From Citrus sinensis (Eukaryota > Streptophyta > Magnoliopsida > Sapindales > Rutaceae), in assembly GCF_022201045.2 (NCBI RefSeq), contig NC_068563.1:3534001-3598000 (forward strand): a DNA stretch of 64,000 nt, in the 5' to 3' direction. Positions 15,688 to 29,152 of the stretch are shown here, piece by piece (position 1 is the stretch's first letter; each line of letters opens with the position of its first letter). Below the pieces are notes generated by a model that made no database searches, was not told the DNA's origin, and was given only the letters and a program-made list of their open reading frames with translations. A program made the position numbers and the translations under genes.

Positions 15688-16489
15688 TAGGGGTGTTCAT
15701 AATTCAATCCAATCCGCTTAATCCGTCTAATCCGTAGAAATTCGATCTGTAAAAATCCGATCCGTGGATTGGTGGATTGGATTGGATTGAAAATTTGATA
15801 ATCCGCAATCGGTGGATTGGATATGGATCTACTTCTGTAAATCCATAAAAATCCGCGAATCCGCAAAAAAAATAATAAAGTATTTATTTAATTAAAAATT
15901 AAAACTTGTAAATATGACATTAGTACTTACTAGTAAATAAATAAGTTAAAATATAGTTACATTAACACTATATTACATCTTATCCGATAATAATATAAAA
16001 TAAAATTAATTAAATAAATAAACAAATATAGCTTTCTAAATAATTAATTTCCGCATACTGATATAAACGAATGATTTTTTTTTTGTTTTAGTGTGTTATA
16101 TTTTGAAACTTTAAATGTATTTTCTAGTTTTATTTAAACAATTAATTTATTTAAATCTTATTTAATTTTAAATTTGATTGGCAATAAAATTATTTATATA
16201 TAAAATTTTTTTTATTTAGTTAGTTCGTGAATTGGACAAAATTAAAAATTTTAAGTCCGCAAACCAATCCGTAAAATGGTGGATTGAATATGGATTGGGT
16301 CAAATCCGCATCCGATCCGCAGATGTATTGATTGTATTTAGATTGAATTTCATCAATCCATGGATTGGATTTTGATTGAATTTCATCAATCTGTGGATTG
16401 GATTGGATTGAAAATTTATAATCCGCAAAATCATGGATTGGATATGGATTGAGATCCAATCCGTAAAATCCGATCCGTGAACACCCCTG
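15688..16489. mobile_element. Non-autonomous hAT element, 802 bp
   Basis: Left end TAGGGGTGTTCA at 15688; right end TGAACACCCCTG at 16489. They are inverted and match at 11 of 12 positions, with the CAGGGGTGT start typical of hAT elements. Flanking 8-bp duplications are identical: ATTTATAC at 15680-15687 and at 16490-16497. Subterminal regions are packed with TGGATTGG, AATCC and ATCCGC repeats. There is no coding capacity. It is inserted in an AT-rich block containing GGTTTGGTTCGG and its inverse (about 15463-16700), which may itself be an older element whose ends I could not define. Confidence 0.9.
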
Positions 16490-16770
16490 ATTTATACAAA
16501 AAAATTAATGTAAAATAATTTTATAATAAATAAATATAGTTGTTTATAGTTACACAATAAATTTTTCTTTTTTAATTTTAAAACAGTGACCCAATCAATT
16601 CTCCAATTCGGTTTGGTTTTGTATTAAACCGAATAAGAACCAATCAATTCTTTATTTTGTGTGCCATTTAGTGTCTTGCCTTTGTATCGAACCAAATGCC
16701 CATTACTATCCATCTGTATTCAATTTAAATATGTTAACAACAATGCACAACAACTATTAAATCATGACTC

Positions 16771-16945
16771 ACATTGACTAGTCAAAAGAAAAAACTTTGA
16801 CTTATAATTATGATGTGTCACTTTATCCAATATGCAAGTCTTTTATGTTCATCCCTCAACAATAATCAAGTAGATATTGTTTAATTTGAACACGATATCT
16901 GTTACGCTTTTGTTCTTACATTTTACAACTTAAAAAGCATCTACT
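16771..16945 (+). repeat. Direct repeat, right copy
   Basis: Second copy of the 15222-15428 repeat, about 1.55 kb downstream in the same orientation, with several small gaps. It is read as an old local duplication rather than LTRs, because no TG...CA ends are visible. Confidence 0.8.
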
Positions 16946-16949
16946 CAGG

Positions 16950-19900
16950 CACTGGCATTAATGATATTAATGTTAAGGAATGCTTAGTCAAAATTTGACA
17001 TATTTTCGAAGTGGAGAAATTTGTCTAATTGATTAATTATTTATTAATTTACTTTACTATTAGATAATAAAAAAGTGGAGGATTAGATTTTTTTTAAAAA
17101 AAAACTTCATGCCCAATGACTAACTTCCCTGCAAAATACCTAATTCTCTACTCACTCTACTTGGCAGAGAAATACTTGAAGTGGTAGTGTTTCTTTCGTC
17201 GGAGTAGTCGAGAATTAGGATTCCTATAAGCTTAACGATGATGTAATTAGTCTTTCAATTAAAATTAAAAAAATAAAAATAAAGATCAACAGCTAACGAC
17301 GCGTCATGAAAAATTAATTTGTCGTGCTTGTCTTTGTCAAATCGTATACATTAACTTAATAATTTAATGGTTCTACCTTCTAGATGCAACAATGTATTGA
17401 AAGAAATAATCAACGAAACTTGGAGAGAGTTTTGTATTTTGTGCTTGGCCTGAAACCTTATTGAAAGAAGCTTAATGTGAATATGAAGCTTAAGGTTGAT
17501 GAAGTTAGATTTGATAAATATTTGACAAATTACATTAGAGAATGCTGTCTTTGGACACTTTTGTCCAACCAATATTGAACTTTCAACTCTTATTTCATCA
17601 GTTGCTATTAAAAATATCAGCGTAGGGAAAATGACCAAAACTCCACTATTATTCATTGGATTAATTTTAAAACTCACCAGAATATCAAATTATCGACTTT
17701 TGTACTTCAAAATTATTGTTAAAACTACAGCTAATTTTTTTTTTTTTTTATATCAAGTTAATAATAATATGGCATTATAAAGCTCTTCCTAAACTTACAA
17801 TACCTACAATTTTGGAAGATTTCAATTTCATTTTAGTCCACACGTTACTCAATCTTTAGCCTTTTGCAAATTAAAGTTTTGTTCCAAAAATATCTCGGAA
17901 CACCAATTTTCATATGTCGGTATTTGACTTTTAATATTTTGTTCATTGTTTCAATGGAACAACAAATTAATTTCTTACATTTTTGATATTATCATTGAAT
18001 TAGACTCAATCATCATTTCGTGTCAGTTCAAAATCTAGGAGGGTCATGTCTTTGTCTATTTATAATTTACGCCTCCTGCTGGCTGCTGCGTGATGAGATT
18101 AATTAATTGCTTATCATAATTTTGTTTAGAAAGCTTTTTTTTTTTTAAAATATCTAAATAATAATATTTTGAGTAGAAATAGCAAGTTGATGAGCATTAA
18201 GATTAGGAAGAAAGAAAAAAAAAATTGTTGATTAGTCAATTTCGAATAATAATTACTTGTTAAGTGCAAATGAGATTAAAATTATAATTTTTAGTCAATT
18301 CTTGTCAGAACATCATGCTAAGCTGCTTAATAATTATGGATAGAATCTTAGGTGCATCAGCAAGTTTTGATTTGACATTTCCAAATTTTCATCAATAAAT
18401 ATTGCGTCAAATTATTCACATGTTTTGTAATTGGATTATTTTATTCGACATAATTTGGGAGTCAAATTAGGTGGTTGTGAGTTTCACTAATTATGTGAGA
18501 ATATTATCATAATCACGCACTAAGAATCATCAAATGAGTGTGGTTCACAATGGTTGCTTGTTTTCATGGTGCTATTTAGCTGCTGATACAATAGTCAAAT
18601 CTTAATTTATCTTTTTAAGTACCGGTTTTCATTACTCATATGATCTTTTGCTAATAAATTTTATGAATTTACACCAAAAAAAATGAATGAATTTTATGTT
18701 CAATGAATCAATCCATCAAGGGAACCTAAATTGCCATTCTGTCAAGTCAAATATATATATAAAAAAAAAGAACCCAAGACAAATAAATTAATATATAACT
18801 AAATCTAAAGAAATTATCAACTTAGTTTATAACAGCATAACTTCAATAAATCAGAATTAATTTTTGGAAAGAAATGATTCGGATATAACGACAACTTTTA
18901 ATTAATCTGTCCACGTATCAATATGAAAATTAAAATATACTATGTAGTTTAATTTCTTATTATTAGTAGCCCATTTCGTTACAATTTTTCAGTTTTGATA
19001 TATGTTTGATTTTTTTTTTTAACTGAGTGATGTTACAGTTATAAATTCTTGCATCAAACTAATCTACCATAACATAATTAGTTTAATGAAAATATAAAAT
19101 AATAAAAATAAATTATGTGAATCAAGTGAAGTCTTTATTTAACCATTCATTTCATGCCATATCAATTCTTATAAAATATTTTATACAAAAAAAAATTATA
19201 ACTATATCATTATTCTTTTTAATTTATTTTTTTAAAAAATATATATATAGAGGTGACTAAAATTTAAATTGATATCTTTGACCCCTCTACCCTTGGAGTT
19301 AAATTCGGGTGGGGGCTTTCCTTTGATAACGACATGATGTATCTTAAATTTTGATTTTAATAGCCTACAATAATGTATTTTAAATTTTGATTTTAATATC
19401 CTAAAATAAAATATGGGATAGCGTGGAAAATGCAGCCAATAAACAAAGAAGTGCCGGTTGAAAATACGGGCTAAATCAAAGAGTGGCACACTTAATCGAC
19501 AATTATTTGATACAAATGTCAAAATCAAAAATAAAATAATTAACTAAAATAGACAATAACGTAATTATTAGACAGGGGAATCATTTGCCAAACACAAGTC
19601 TTAATCATTTAAGTGATTTGTAGGATTTGATTGAAAAAAAGGAGAAATTATATATATATTTTTTTTTACAAAAAAAAATTTAGAGTGCTGGATTAAGTAG
19701 CAACATAAGATGTTTTTCACGAAGATTGCTACTTAATAAGAGCATAAAATTATAAATGTTAAACCAAACTGTGAAATTATTATTAAAATATTTATCGATA
19801 GGCCGGCTTTTCAAGTGGATCAATGAATTGATAGGTGTAAAAATTATTTTTAATGCCATATTAAGTTAAATGTTCACCTCTAACAATAGAATATTTTACA

Positions 19901-21800
19901 AGGCATCCTTGTTCTTATTTAATTACCATATTGATGCTATTTAATTAATTCCGATCTTCTAGATAATGTGGGCGAAGAAATATCAAGGAAAGGCAGCCAG
20001 TGTTTGTTTGTTTGTTGTTTTGTTTTGTTTTCTTTATTTAATTTAGGGTAGTTATTAATTTACGACTCTTCTTACTAAGAAAATTATTTTTTTATTCAAT
20101 CTTATGAGTAAAGGTAGGAGTCCTTAATTATAAATAATTTTCGTACCTAAACAAATAACTTTTAACACTAATAGAAATATCAACAACACTAATTTTTTGT
20201 GGTTATTTTCAAAAACACAAAAACCAACCGAAAGTTAATTAATTTCTAGCAATTAAGGACTAAAATGCCAATTAACCTTTTTAACATGAGGTAGGAATTG
20301 GGTTAGCCACAATGTGAGAATTGAAGATTTCATTTTACTAACAATGTCGTTTTATATGATTGGAATAAGTTTGCATCCCCGTAAATACAATATAAGGTCT
20401 TAAATAAAATATAAAAGTGCTGCCAAATTGAGTAAAATATGTATATTTGATTTTTTTTTTTAATGACAAGGAGTAAAATATCTGATTTAGGTGTATTATT
20501 TTGGACCAAGAATTGACTTGGGATGATGATTCCTTTGCAAACAACTCTCCATTTGGCATTGGGTGTATTAATTTATTTATTGATCAAACACAAAATTTGA
20601 TAATTAATTCTTACATCAGCAATGTGTCAAGTGTCAACCACCCACCATTTGTGCATCAAACGGTGGATATTTGGACTTTTGTTATAATTCATAGAATTAA
20701 AAATTATTAATTCACGCTATTCCCTAAAAAAAATATTATTATTATTATTATTGTTATTTTTTAAATAGAGAATATTGAAGTCAAGAATTTTGCAGCAGCT
20801 AATGGCAAAAGTCTTCTGTTCCCGTTTGACTAGTTATTTTATTCACAATTTTCCAAAGTATAAAACTCATTAAAAAAATTATCGGATATTCATAAATGTA
20901 AAATGATCCTAAAGTAAATTCATTGTAAAATAGATGCATCTGAGTATCCAACACCTTTTTTTTTTTTTTAAAAAAAAAAAAAGATAAAGTACAATGATGA
21001 TTTTATTGCACCAAAATTTTTTAATTAGCCCAAATAAAACTTTTGAGAAAGCAAATGATCAGATTGAGAGAGCTCAAAAGTTTTAATTTGTTTGGAGTTC
21101 ATAATATATTTGATTTTGCAAGCGAATAACTCCTCATTTCCAACCTAACGATCAAAACTGAAACGTTTTTGACACGTTTTTTAGGCACTTAATTTCTTTT
21201 AAACTAAGGAATAGGGATAGAATTTTGGGCAAGTAAGAATGGTCCTAACTAGAAAACCCAATTATCATATCTTTTAATACCAAGTTGACAATTTAATAAT
21301 CAAAATAAGGAACACACTTAGCTAGCTAATCACCACCTTATAAAAACATCACTCTTAATCAATAGTCATCGTATTTCTTTTTAATATTTAAACAAGGGGC
21401 AGCAAAGAGAATTACAAAAAAAAAAAAAAAAGACGTGAACAAGTGTCCAATTTGAGTTGGCTTCAATTTATTTGATTAATTTATTATTCCATTGGTTAAT
21501 TTAACAAAGAACCTCTTTGGTCAGCATTCAGGAAACTTCATCGATCCATACCCAATTAAGTTTTCCTAAATCTACACACATGTAATTTTTATATATTCAT
21601 TTTGAATATTGGCCCTTGGGTGCCAAATTTTTAACAAAAATAAAGAAGAAAAATCCAAAATCACAATACAATAAAGAATAAATGGCAACAAATCAAAAGG
21701 ATGGCCAAAGGCTAAGTGGAATGGTAAAATAAAAACCAACAAAACATCAACATCTAAGCCTACAAAAATAATAATTGTAATAATAAATAATTATATCACA
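16950..21800. other. Gene-free AT-rich intergenic region
   Basis: No supported gene. Open frames here are short, lack family motifs and sit in AT-rich DNA. It contains a degenerate MITE (about 19030-19215), a 37-bp tandem pair near 19335-19412 built on TTAAATTTTGATTTTAATA, an (ATT)n run near 20737-20757 and a T13/A13 palindrome near 20956-20981. The last few hundred bases are presumably upstream regulatory DNA of the DUF1645 gene. Confidence 0.6.
19030..19215. mobile_element. Degenerate MITE, 'AGCCACAAACTC' family, copy 1
   Basis: About 185 bp. Ends read GTGATGTTACAGTTATAAA and, inverted, TTATAACTATATCATTA. The interior (AATGAAAATATAAAATAAT, then AAATTATGTG and TTTAACCA) follows the same order as the better-preserved copy at 63367-63560, so both are treated as one family. 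Confidence 0.6.
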
Positions 21801-21821
21801 CAAACTTATTTGGTGCATAGA

Positions 21822-22013
21822 TTTATAAAAGGGCAGTGCAGGGGCTGCTTCTCTCATTTTCATTATTCATCACACAATTTTCTCTCTCTCTCCCTCTTTC
21901 CCTCTCAATCACAAATTCTCGAGTCTCTTTAGTCAATCTTTCTTCTTCCTCCCTTTCACCTCCCCTTTTCCCACTTGTTCCCATCACTCAAATTTTTCCT
22001 CAAGAAAACCAAC
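21822..22013 (+). promoter_or_regulatory. TATA box and CT-rich leader of the DUF1645 gene
   Basis: TTTATAAAA lies at 21822-21830. It is followed by a leader with CT-rich tracts at about 21880-21905 and 21939-21972, up to the ATG at 22014. This arrangement is common in plant promoters. The frame is open upstream to 21975 but has no earlier ATG. Confidence 0.6.
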
Positions 22014-23066
22014 ATGGAAATGGAAGTTGTGATGCCAATGCCGGCGGCGGCACCAACGTCTATGGACTTCAACTTTGACAGCAATTGTTCATCTCCATAC
22101 ATTACTGCTCCTTCAAGCCCCCAAAGATTCGGCAACAGCTTGTTCTTCAGTGCCCCCGCTAGCCCTACTCGTATCTCCGCCTTTTATCGCGACCTCAATG
22201 ATCATTCTTTATCCACAAGTAGTAACCGAATGAATAGTCATGACACAGATGATGACGATCAAGATCAAGATGAAGATTTCGAGTTTGACTTCAGTGGGCA
22301 GCTTGAGAGAACTTCCTTATCCGCTGATGAGCTCTTTGATGGCGGCAAGATTCGCCCTCTGAAGCTACCAGCCGGGTACGAATCAGCTTCCAGCACGGTC
22401 TCATCTCCGCGGCAGCCAGTTTCTTCGAGATCAAGAAAATATAATAATCATCCGCCGAGAAATAAAGATCCTAATCCGTTTGATGGAGCTGATCATCAAG
22501 TTCAACATCGTGGCAGAGAGAGGGTTACGGATTATTCTTGTAGTTCAAGAAAAGGAACCCGATCATTGTCTCCGATCAGGGTTTCGGACATAATAGATGA
22601 ACAAGAAGATAACTCGCAGGCAGCAAGAATTATTATTACTTCAACAAGAAGCCGTAGTAATAGTAATAACTCAAAATCGTATGCGTCTTCCATTCTATCG
22701 GCAATTTCATTTTCGAACAAAAAGTGGAAGCTGAAGGATCTTTTATTCAGAAGTGCTTCTGAAGGCAGGGCAACAAGCCCGGATCCCCTGAGAAAATTTG
22801 CCGTTTTGTCCAAGAAAGAGGTGATGGTTGATGATGCGAAGAACTCAAGCTTCCGGTCCACCGACAGCTCCTCCGGTTCAGTATCACGGCGGCGGCCCCC
22901 GGTGTCAGCCCATGAGTTGCATTACACGGCGAACCGGGCGGTGTCGGAGGAGTTGAAGAGGAAGACATTTTTGCCGTACAAGCAAGGCTTGCTGGGATGC
23001 CTAGGCTTCAATCCGGGTGGCGTGCACGACATTTCCAGAGGAGTTGGGTCTATGCCACGTGTATGA
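22014..23066 (+). CDS. DUF1645 family protein, single exon, 350 aa
   Basis: An intact single-exon frame. N-terminal features are CSSPYITAPSSPQRFG and a SAPASPTRISAFY motif (residues about 24-60), followed by an acidic stretch rich in Asp (about 76-88) and FEFDFSG. The centre has the GKIRPLKLP block (about 115-123). The C-terminal half is Ser/Arg-rich and basic, with KKWKLKDLLFRSASEGR (about 241-257), and ends in LLGCLGFNPG. This order (SAPASP, FDF, KIRPLKLP, KWKLKDLLLFRSASEG-like, G-F/L-GF) is typical of plant DUF1645 proteins. The molecular function is unknown; a rice member (OsSGL) affects grain length and stress tolerance. No transmembrane or signal segment is seen. The basic, Ser-rich nature suggests a nuclear or cytoplasmic phosphoprotein, which is inference. 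Confidence 0.9.
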   Translation: MEMEVVMPMPAAAPTSMDFNFDSNCSSPYITAPSSPQRFGNSLFFSAPASPTRISAFYRDLNDHSLSTSSNRMNSHDTDDDDQDQDEDFEFDFSGQLERTSLSADELFDGGKIRPLKLPAGYESASSTVSSPRQPVSSRSRKYNNHPPRNKDPNPFDGADHQVQHRGRERVTDYSCSSRKGTRSLSPIRVSDIIDEQEDNSQAARIIITSTRSRSNSNNSKSYASSILSAISFSNKKWKLKDLLFRSASEGRATSPDPLRKFAVLSKKEVMVDDAKNSSFRSTDSSSGSVSRRRPPVSAHELHYTANRAVSEELKRKTFLPYKQGLLGCLGFNPGGVHDISRGVGSMPRV

Positions 23067-25878
23067 ATCTGCGCTGTCTGATCATCTTGATCATAAATAT
23101 ACATTTATATATACACACGCCTATATATATATATGAGTATGATTCTTTTTATTTAATTTATTGATGTTTTCATCATCATCAATTTATTGTGTTTTATTTT
23201 TGTTCCTTTTTATGGTGTCTTTATCCATGAACTGGACTTTACATATATGGTAGGAAATTGTATCAGTCATATATAAAAGACACATATAAAGAGGACTACG
23301 GAAGATTTTCAAAAATCTTTTTTTTTTTTTTGGATTGATGTACATGAGATGCATGAGATCAAAAAGTTCGAGCCAAGATGATGTTCATTTGTTGACTTGT
23401 GAACTTATTTATTTTTTTATTTTTTGGAAGAGGGCTAATTAATTGCGAACTGATTTGATTTGACAAGTCTTTACTATTTCACTTCATCAAATATCAGTAC
23501 AAAAATAATTCATCGTAGACGACCTTAAAATCTTACTCATGAGAGGAATAGACACACATAATTGTGCATATAGTTCTCATTAATCTCTGTACATTGTTAG
23601 TGAGGGATTAAATTTGGACTATATTACAACGGAAAGAATAATTTTATTAAATTTCTGCTTGTAATATACATATGTATGAAAGAACCTAAGATCATTCATT
23701 ACTTTCTAAAGCCCACCAATTAATTGTAATTATTTTAAGCATTCCCAGCTAGAACAGGAGGAAAGTTTATAAATGTTTGAAGAATGATACCACGACATGA
23801 GTTGGTAAAGGAAGAAAAGAAAGAGAAAGAGAAAGGGAATATTTGCAAACAACACATGGCTGGAAAGAGCGAGAGTTCTAAAATATAATCATCACGGTTG
23901 TCGAATAATTATGGTAATGATGCTGCTAAACAGTGTAAAGTTGATTAATTGGTTTTATTAGTCAAACAAAAGGGTGAAAGAATCAAAAGGGAAAAAACAA
24001 ATAATCCAAACAAACCCACCCAAATAAATAAATTAATTAATAAAAAGCCTTTGTCCTACAATTTGTGACCATGATTTCTCCATCACTCCACAGAAGGCAA
24101 TTATGAATTGTTGCCCAACAAGGGTTCTTGTTTAAAAAGTATTGTAGCCTTAAGCATGTGTGGTGTCTTAAAATATGTTGCTAATGTCACCTGTAGCATT
24201 TTCTTTTTGTACTTTAAAGTTGCAAAAAGATGAGCACAAAGTAGACACGGCCATCGATTTTTTTTGTCTTGAAAAATAAAAAATCAAATAGATGTTGCTC
24301 GAGCATGTAGTTAGATTTGCTTAATTAAATGCCAAACAAGATTGGCTTAAGTTGTGTGTCGTGATGCGATTATTGCATCCACGAAATTGCGGCAATGACC
24401 CTTCAAAATGAGTTCATTTACTGCATTCATGTGAGCAAATTTCCTGTTTTGAATTTTTCTCTTTTTCGGTGAAGGAAGGCTGATGGAATTATGGTCAAAA
24501 GGAAAAATAAAGAGACAAAAGGAGAAAAAAATGTATGGTCTTTATTTAGGTTACGTGTATGATACTACATAAATGTACAACGGTTCAAGACAAATTAAAG
24601 TTTGTTTCAAATTCTAGATGCCCAGTCGATCCCAACGGATACTGGTCCAACGTTAAACATGAAAGTATGGCCAAAGCAAACTCAAAACATTTTGAATTCA
24701 ATTTATTATACACAACATAGAAAAAAATGTTCATATTTTCTTAAACTCGTGTATTAGATGATGGCTAAACTTAGACTATAAGTTATAAAAGAGTTCGACA
24801 TGAATAATAAAGACAAAAATTAATACGCTACCATCATAAAAGATGGATCTAAGAAAAGTTCAGATGAGGCGATTAGGCTAATTACAAAAAATGTTAGTAT
24901 ATTAAAAATAAATCATGGCGTATAATTTATCATTTTGTCATGCGTGCATTTACTCTTACTCTTAATATCAATATTAACGCTACGATGTGATTCCTTTTTA
25001 AGGCTAAAGCCCACAGTCATAATCCTAAAGGGAAAGAATGGGGAGACCAGCCATGCAAGCAATTAAAACTAGCTAGCTTTATAAAAAGGCTAAGCTTGCG
25101 ATGTCGATTATAAAGGAACCCACATGAAATTCTGTAATCATTGTAAATATTCTCTTTTTAATCTCTAATTCCTTAGAGAGGTTGTTACAAGAGAAAAATG
25201 AAATTAAGGAGACCAGGAGAACGCAATTCTCTGTTTGTGTGTGAGTACATATAAATATATTTGGCCATTGATAATGCATATTTTGATTTCAATATATGCC
25301 AATAAAATCTTGTCTCATTTAAGATAATGATAGTGGTAATGATGACGACGATGAATTGGTGTTTGGTGATTATTTTTGTGTACCCAAATTTTGCATGGTT
25401 GTTGGTGATAATGATAGCCAATTCATCATTGTGAGCAATGCATGAGTAGTTCGTTTCATAATCTAATATAATTTTGGTCAAAAATATATCGTATGATGTA
25501 TTGGTCACTGGTAATCAACTCATCTCGTCAAGCGTAAGGTAGATTTTTAATGATTTATACACTACAATGCTCATCGAGAGATCCTTCAACGAAGAAATAT
25601 CTAGAGTGTCCACTTTTTTTGGAGTTGCTATTAATTGACGTTTCATATAAAGGGTATAGGAACCATACCATAATTTGTGTTCAAATTCTATTGTTCGGTG
25701 GGATCAAAACACTATTTTTATCAAATTCAAATAGATTTTTTCTACACGAGTCTTTTTCTCATGTAGATGTTTAACAATAGATGTTAAACAATATTGTCCA
25801 ACTGTAACATATTAGTTCAAATCTGTATTTTTAAAATATGTAGATGTTTACATTAAAGAATTAAAGAAATTAATTAAA

Positions 25879-26060
25879 GGGTATGTTTGGGAGTGAGGTG
25901 TTGTAACTTTTAAGCTGCAGCTGCTGTAGAGTAGAAGCTACAGCTCTGGAGTAGAAGTTGGCAAAAAAAAGTTACTAAGTTGCCAAAACTGAGCTATAAG
26001 TGTTATCAAACACCTTAGTAGTTAGGTTTTGGCAGCCCAACTACCTCCGCGCACACTCTA
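25879..26060. mobile_element. MITE, GTTTGGGAGTG family, copy 2
   Basis: About 182 bp. The left end is GGGTATGTTTGGGAGTGAGG; the right end is degraded (GCGCACACTC). It is related, in opposite orientation, to the element at 10077-10253. Confidence 0.6.
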
Positions 26061-27846
26061 AAAGAAAACTATAAGTTTATCATTTATCCTTGCACTCACT
26101 TTTTATTGCCGCCCATCTTTCTGATTTTTATTGCGGTTTTATGTGCTTAATTTCTTGTTGTCATTTTCATTTCTCTCACTTGATCTACAAGTTTAGAGCC
26201 ACTTCATGATCAGCTTCTTCCATTGACTTGGAACTCAAACTTTGACTGATTTTTCTACGCAGACTGTCTATAATGAAACAATGACCTAAATTACCTACTA
26301 ACACTTATTATGGACGTGCTTGAGTGGCAGCATTTAATACAAAGAAAAGCACTTTGAAAAAAAGTTAAAAGGGTCAGTCAAAAGAGCCTCCTGTATCATA
26401 GAGGGTGTGCTATAAGCAAGCATGGATTAGAGATCAATCGAGCCCGTGATTTTTATCCATTTTCATGACCAACTCTCAAAAGTAGTTCTCCTTTTGGTGA
26501 TGTAACTTTTGCTTTCTTCTTGTTTGCGCAGAGTAATGCTAGATATTTAATAAATTATCATAAAAATGTTATCTTAAATTATATAATATTTAATTTGAAT
26601 TCGGTTATTTTAGAACCGCTCTAAGATAGAGTATCATTTCATAACTACATAATCAAAGTAATAATAAATTTTTTTATTATTTATCATTTTGTGTGTGTGG
26701 TTGTGATTGTACTCCACCTTCAAGCAGCTCTAAAATAGGCATATTTTTAATTTAAACTTGATATATGAAATATAAATTAGTTGTTAAAAAAAAAACCCAC
26801 TGATATATATATATATTTTTCTTGCTTATCTAACAAAAGGAAGTTGTCTATCATGCATCAACTCCATCGATACAAACACCACATATATACTCTTTTTTAT
26901 TTTATTTCACAAATTTTTTTGTTATGGACAACTTTTACATTAAAAGCTCAAGTGGAAATGGGATCTTTTACTTCTATATAAATAAGACGAGAAATGCTTC
27001 AAAGGTCCAACACATGTGGTGCAGAATTAAAGTCCCTAAAACCAGAACAGGCACCATGTGCTCCGCATTTACTGTTGATGACACAGTTCCCGGCTGATGA
27101 CTTTGACTTCAGGGCTCCGGTCCTCCGACAGACCAATTCAATGTTTGAACTAAACTTAGAAACAACATAGATTTTAGATGTTACATGTCTCATAATTTTT
27201 TGTAAAGCTTACGTAAGTTGTAAATAACTTAATACGAATGACAGAAAATGTGGCCGATATTCCTTGGAGATGTTGCATTGTAATTGCACCCTGCTACTAA
27301 CAGAATTTTTTGTATAATTTGTTTTTTTCGTTACAACTGATGGGACGTGCGACAATGTGCAATAGAATTTGTCCAAGAGATTTGTTTATTTATCAATTAT
27401 GAATAATGTTCATCAAATCAATTTCCACATTTAAGCATGGTTAAATCAGATGTTGGCATGCTTCTAATATTCTTCAAACTGTCGCGAACAAGTTGTAAGA
27501 CGTGGCACTTACCTTTTAACCTGTGTTTACTCGTAGGATTGAAGAATGAAAATTCGAAATTGGAAGGATTGATTTTGTTTACTCATTAAAGAGAGGCAAT
27601 GAAAATTAAAAAAATGAAATCCATATATTTTTGAGATTAAAGAATAAGAACTTGAGTCTCATGAATTGCAAACCAAGTTCCCAGTCTATAGATAAACCCT
27701 TTTACCACAACTCAATTTTCCAAATTACCCAGCATTTTGTCATTTTGTCATTTTGTCCTTGATTTCAATGCTTTATAGAATTTATAGAAATACCCATAAG
27801 TTTTGAAATATCTACAAATAGGTACTATTGCTACTGCTAATACCAT

Positions 27847-27883
27847 TATTATTATTATTATTATTACTACTACTACTACTACT
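27847..27883. repeat. Compound (ATT)n(ACT)n microsatellite
   Basis: About seven ATT units pass directly into about six ACT units, suggesting a T-to-C change that was then amplified by slippage. Confidence 0.85.
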
Positions 27884-29152
27884 TAGGACAAAAATTAACT
27901 GAGATAATTTGGTAACTTAAAACAGTCCATTACAATTCCTAGGCAAGGTAAACACATTAATGGAAATACAACCTAAACTAATTTCGATTCCTATAGCTAT
28001 CTGATTGTTGTTTCCAACCACATTTTAATTTCAGCTCATTCTGGTTCTAGTCTATTTTGATTACCAATAGGTAAGCAAACGACTAATGTACAATCGCCTC
28101 ATTCATCAACCGAGAAAACAGGTACAAACTTTTTAAGCGAAAGCTGCAAATCATGTCACAGCAACAGGTATTACATAACAGTATGTAGTTCTTCACTCAC
28201 CAAATCTTCTCCTATGAAGAATCATTATGCTACAACAATAAGGAAATGCAGTTGGTAGACACCAGATAGCAACTCATTTTACTTCCAACTCTAGTGTAAC
28301 TTGCAAGTCGGGCATAGTAATTTTGTCTATCTTGTGACCTGTCAAAATCTATCGTCTGTTTCCTGCATAAAATATCAATTAAAGAGATCAAATGTGGCCT
28401 GGTTTCCAGCAACATTCTTCTATTTGCTGTGAGGTCCAAGGACAAGAATAAACAGAAATCCAAACGAATAAGATGCAATGTAATAAGCCCCAAATGAATA
28501 TGATTGCTTGGAGGTCACTCGCCCTTGGTGTAGATTGAAACTCCTTCCAGTCTTACCACCCTAATATAGGCCATTCCTATATCATATAGTTGGTTTATAG
28601 TCATTTCTCATATTTCTCCATCTAGAACATTTTTATCAAGAGTGACGCTATGGCTTTCACCACATAAACAAAAGTAAGGATTTAGCAATTTTTTGGTAAA
28701 GACTTCAACTGTTTCCTTAAAGATCCTTGTTTCCTTCGAGAGGTCAATTTCGGCCTTAGTCATAGTGGAAACTCGGACTCACATCAAGGCATAAATAAAT
28801 AAAAAGGGTAACTTAGTCGGTACCTAACAACGTAGGAGGTGCATTTTTCTCAATATATTCTAGCAGTTAATATATGCCATTACTAGTAACTCAGACCTAT
28901 GGTCCATTGGCTAGCTCATAATCATAATAGCAAGAGAAAATAAGTGAAGGTTTCAAGCAGTTTAAGCTGGATAGCACTTTTTTTTTCCCCCCCCTCTTTT
29001 CTCTTCTCTGGTAAAGCTAAATAATCCATCAATTTACACATTCATAGTGAATAAAAACCACAAGATAAAACAGCAGAAACTAATGAAATAAAAAGCTGAA
29101 GCATACCCCCAATGGTGATAAGAACAATGAAGCTTTCTTCAGCAACTATGAT

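Larger units (their letters stand above)
23067..29150. other. Large gene-free interval between DUF1645 gene and ZOP1
   Basis: No gene is supported over about 6 kb. It contains the MITE at 25879-26060, a GAAAGAGAAAGAG purine tract near 23815-23837, and an ATT-then-ACT microsatellite near 27847-27883. The 28.1-29.1 kb part is slightly less AT-rich and could include 3' UTR of ZOP1. Its open frames show no recognisable domain. Confidence 0.55.

Noticed and set aside
17625..17760. Possible MITE beginning AGGGAAAATGACCAAAACTC
   Set aside because: It looks like a Mutator-type terminus, but no inverted partner was found nearby.
25550..25774. Open frame of 74 codons
   Set aside because: No family motif, AT-rich codons and no promoter or splice context.
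28230..28493. Possible extra exon downstream of ZOP1
   Set aside because: The ZOP1 stop and family C-terminus lie upstream in transcript order; this is at most 3' UTR or intergenic DNA.
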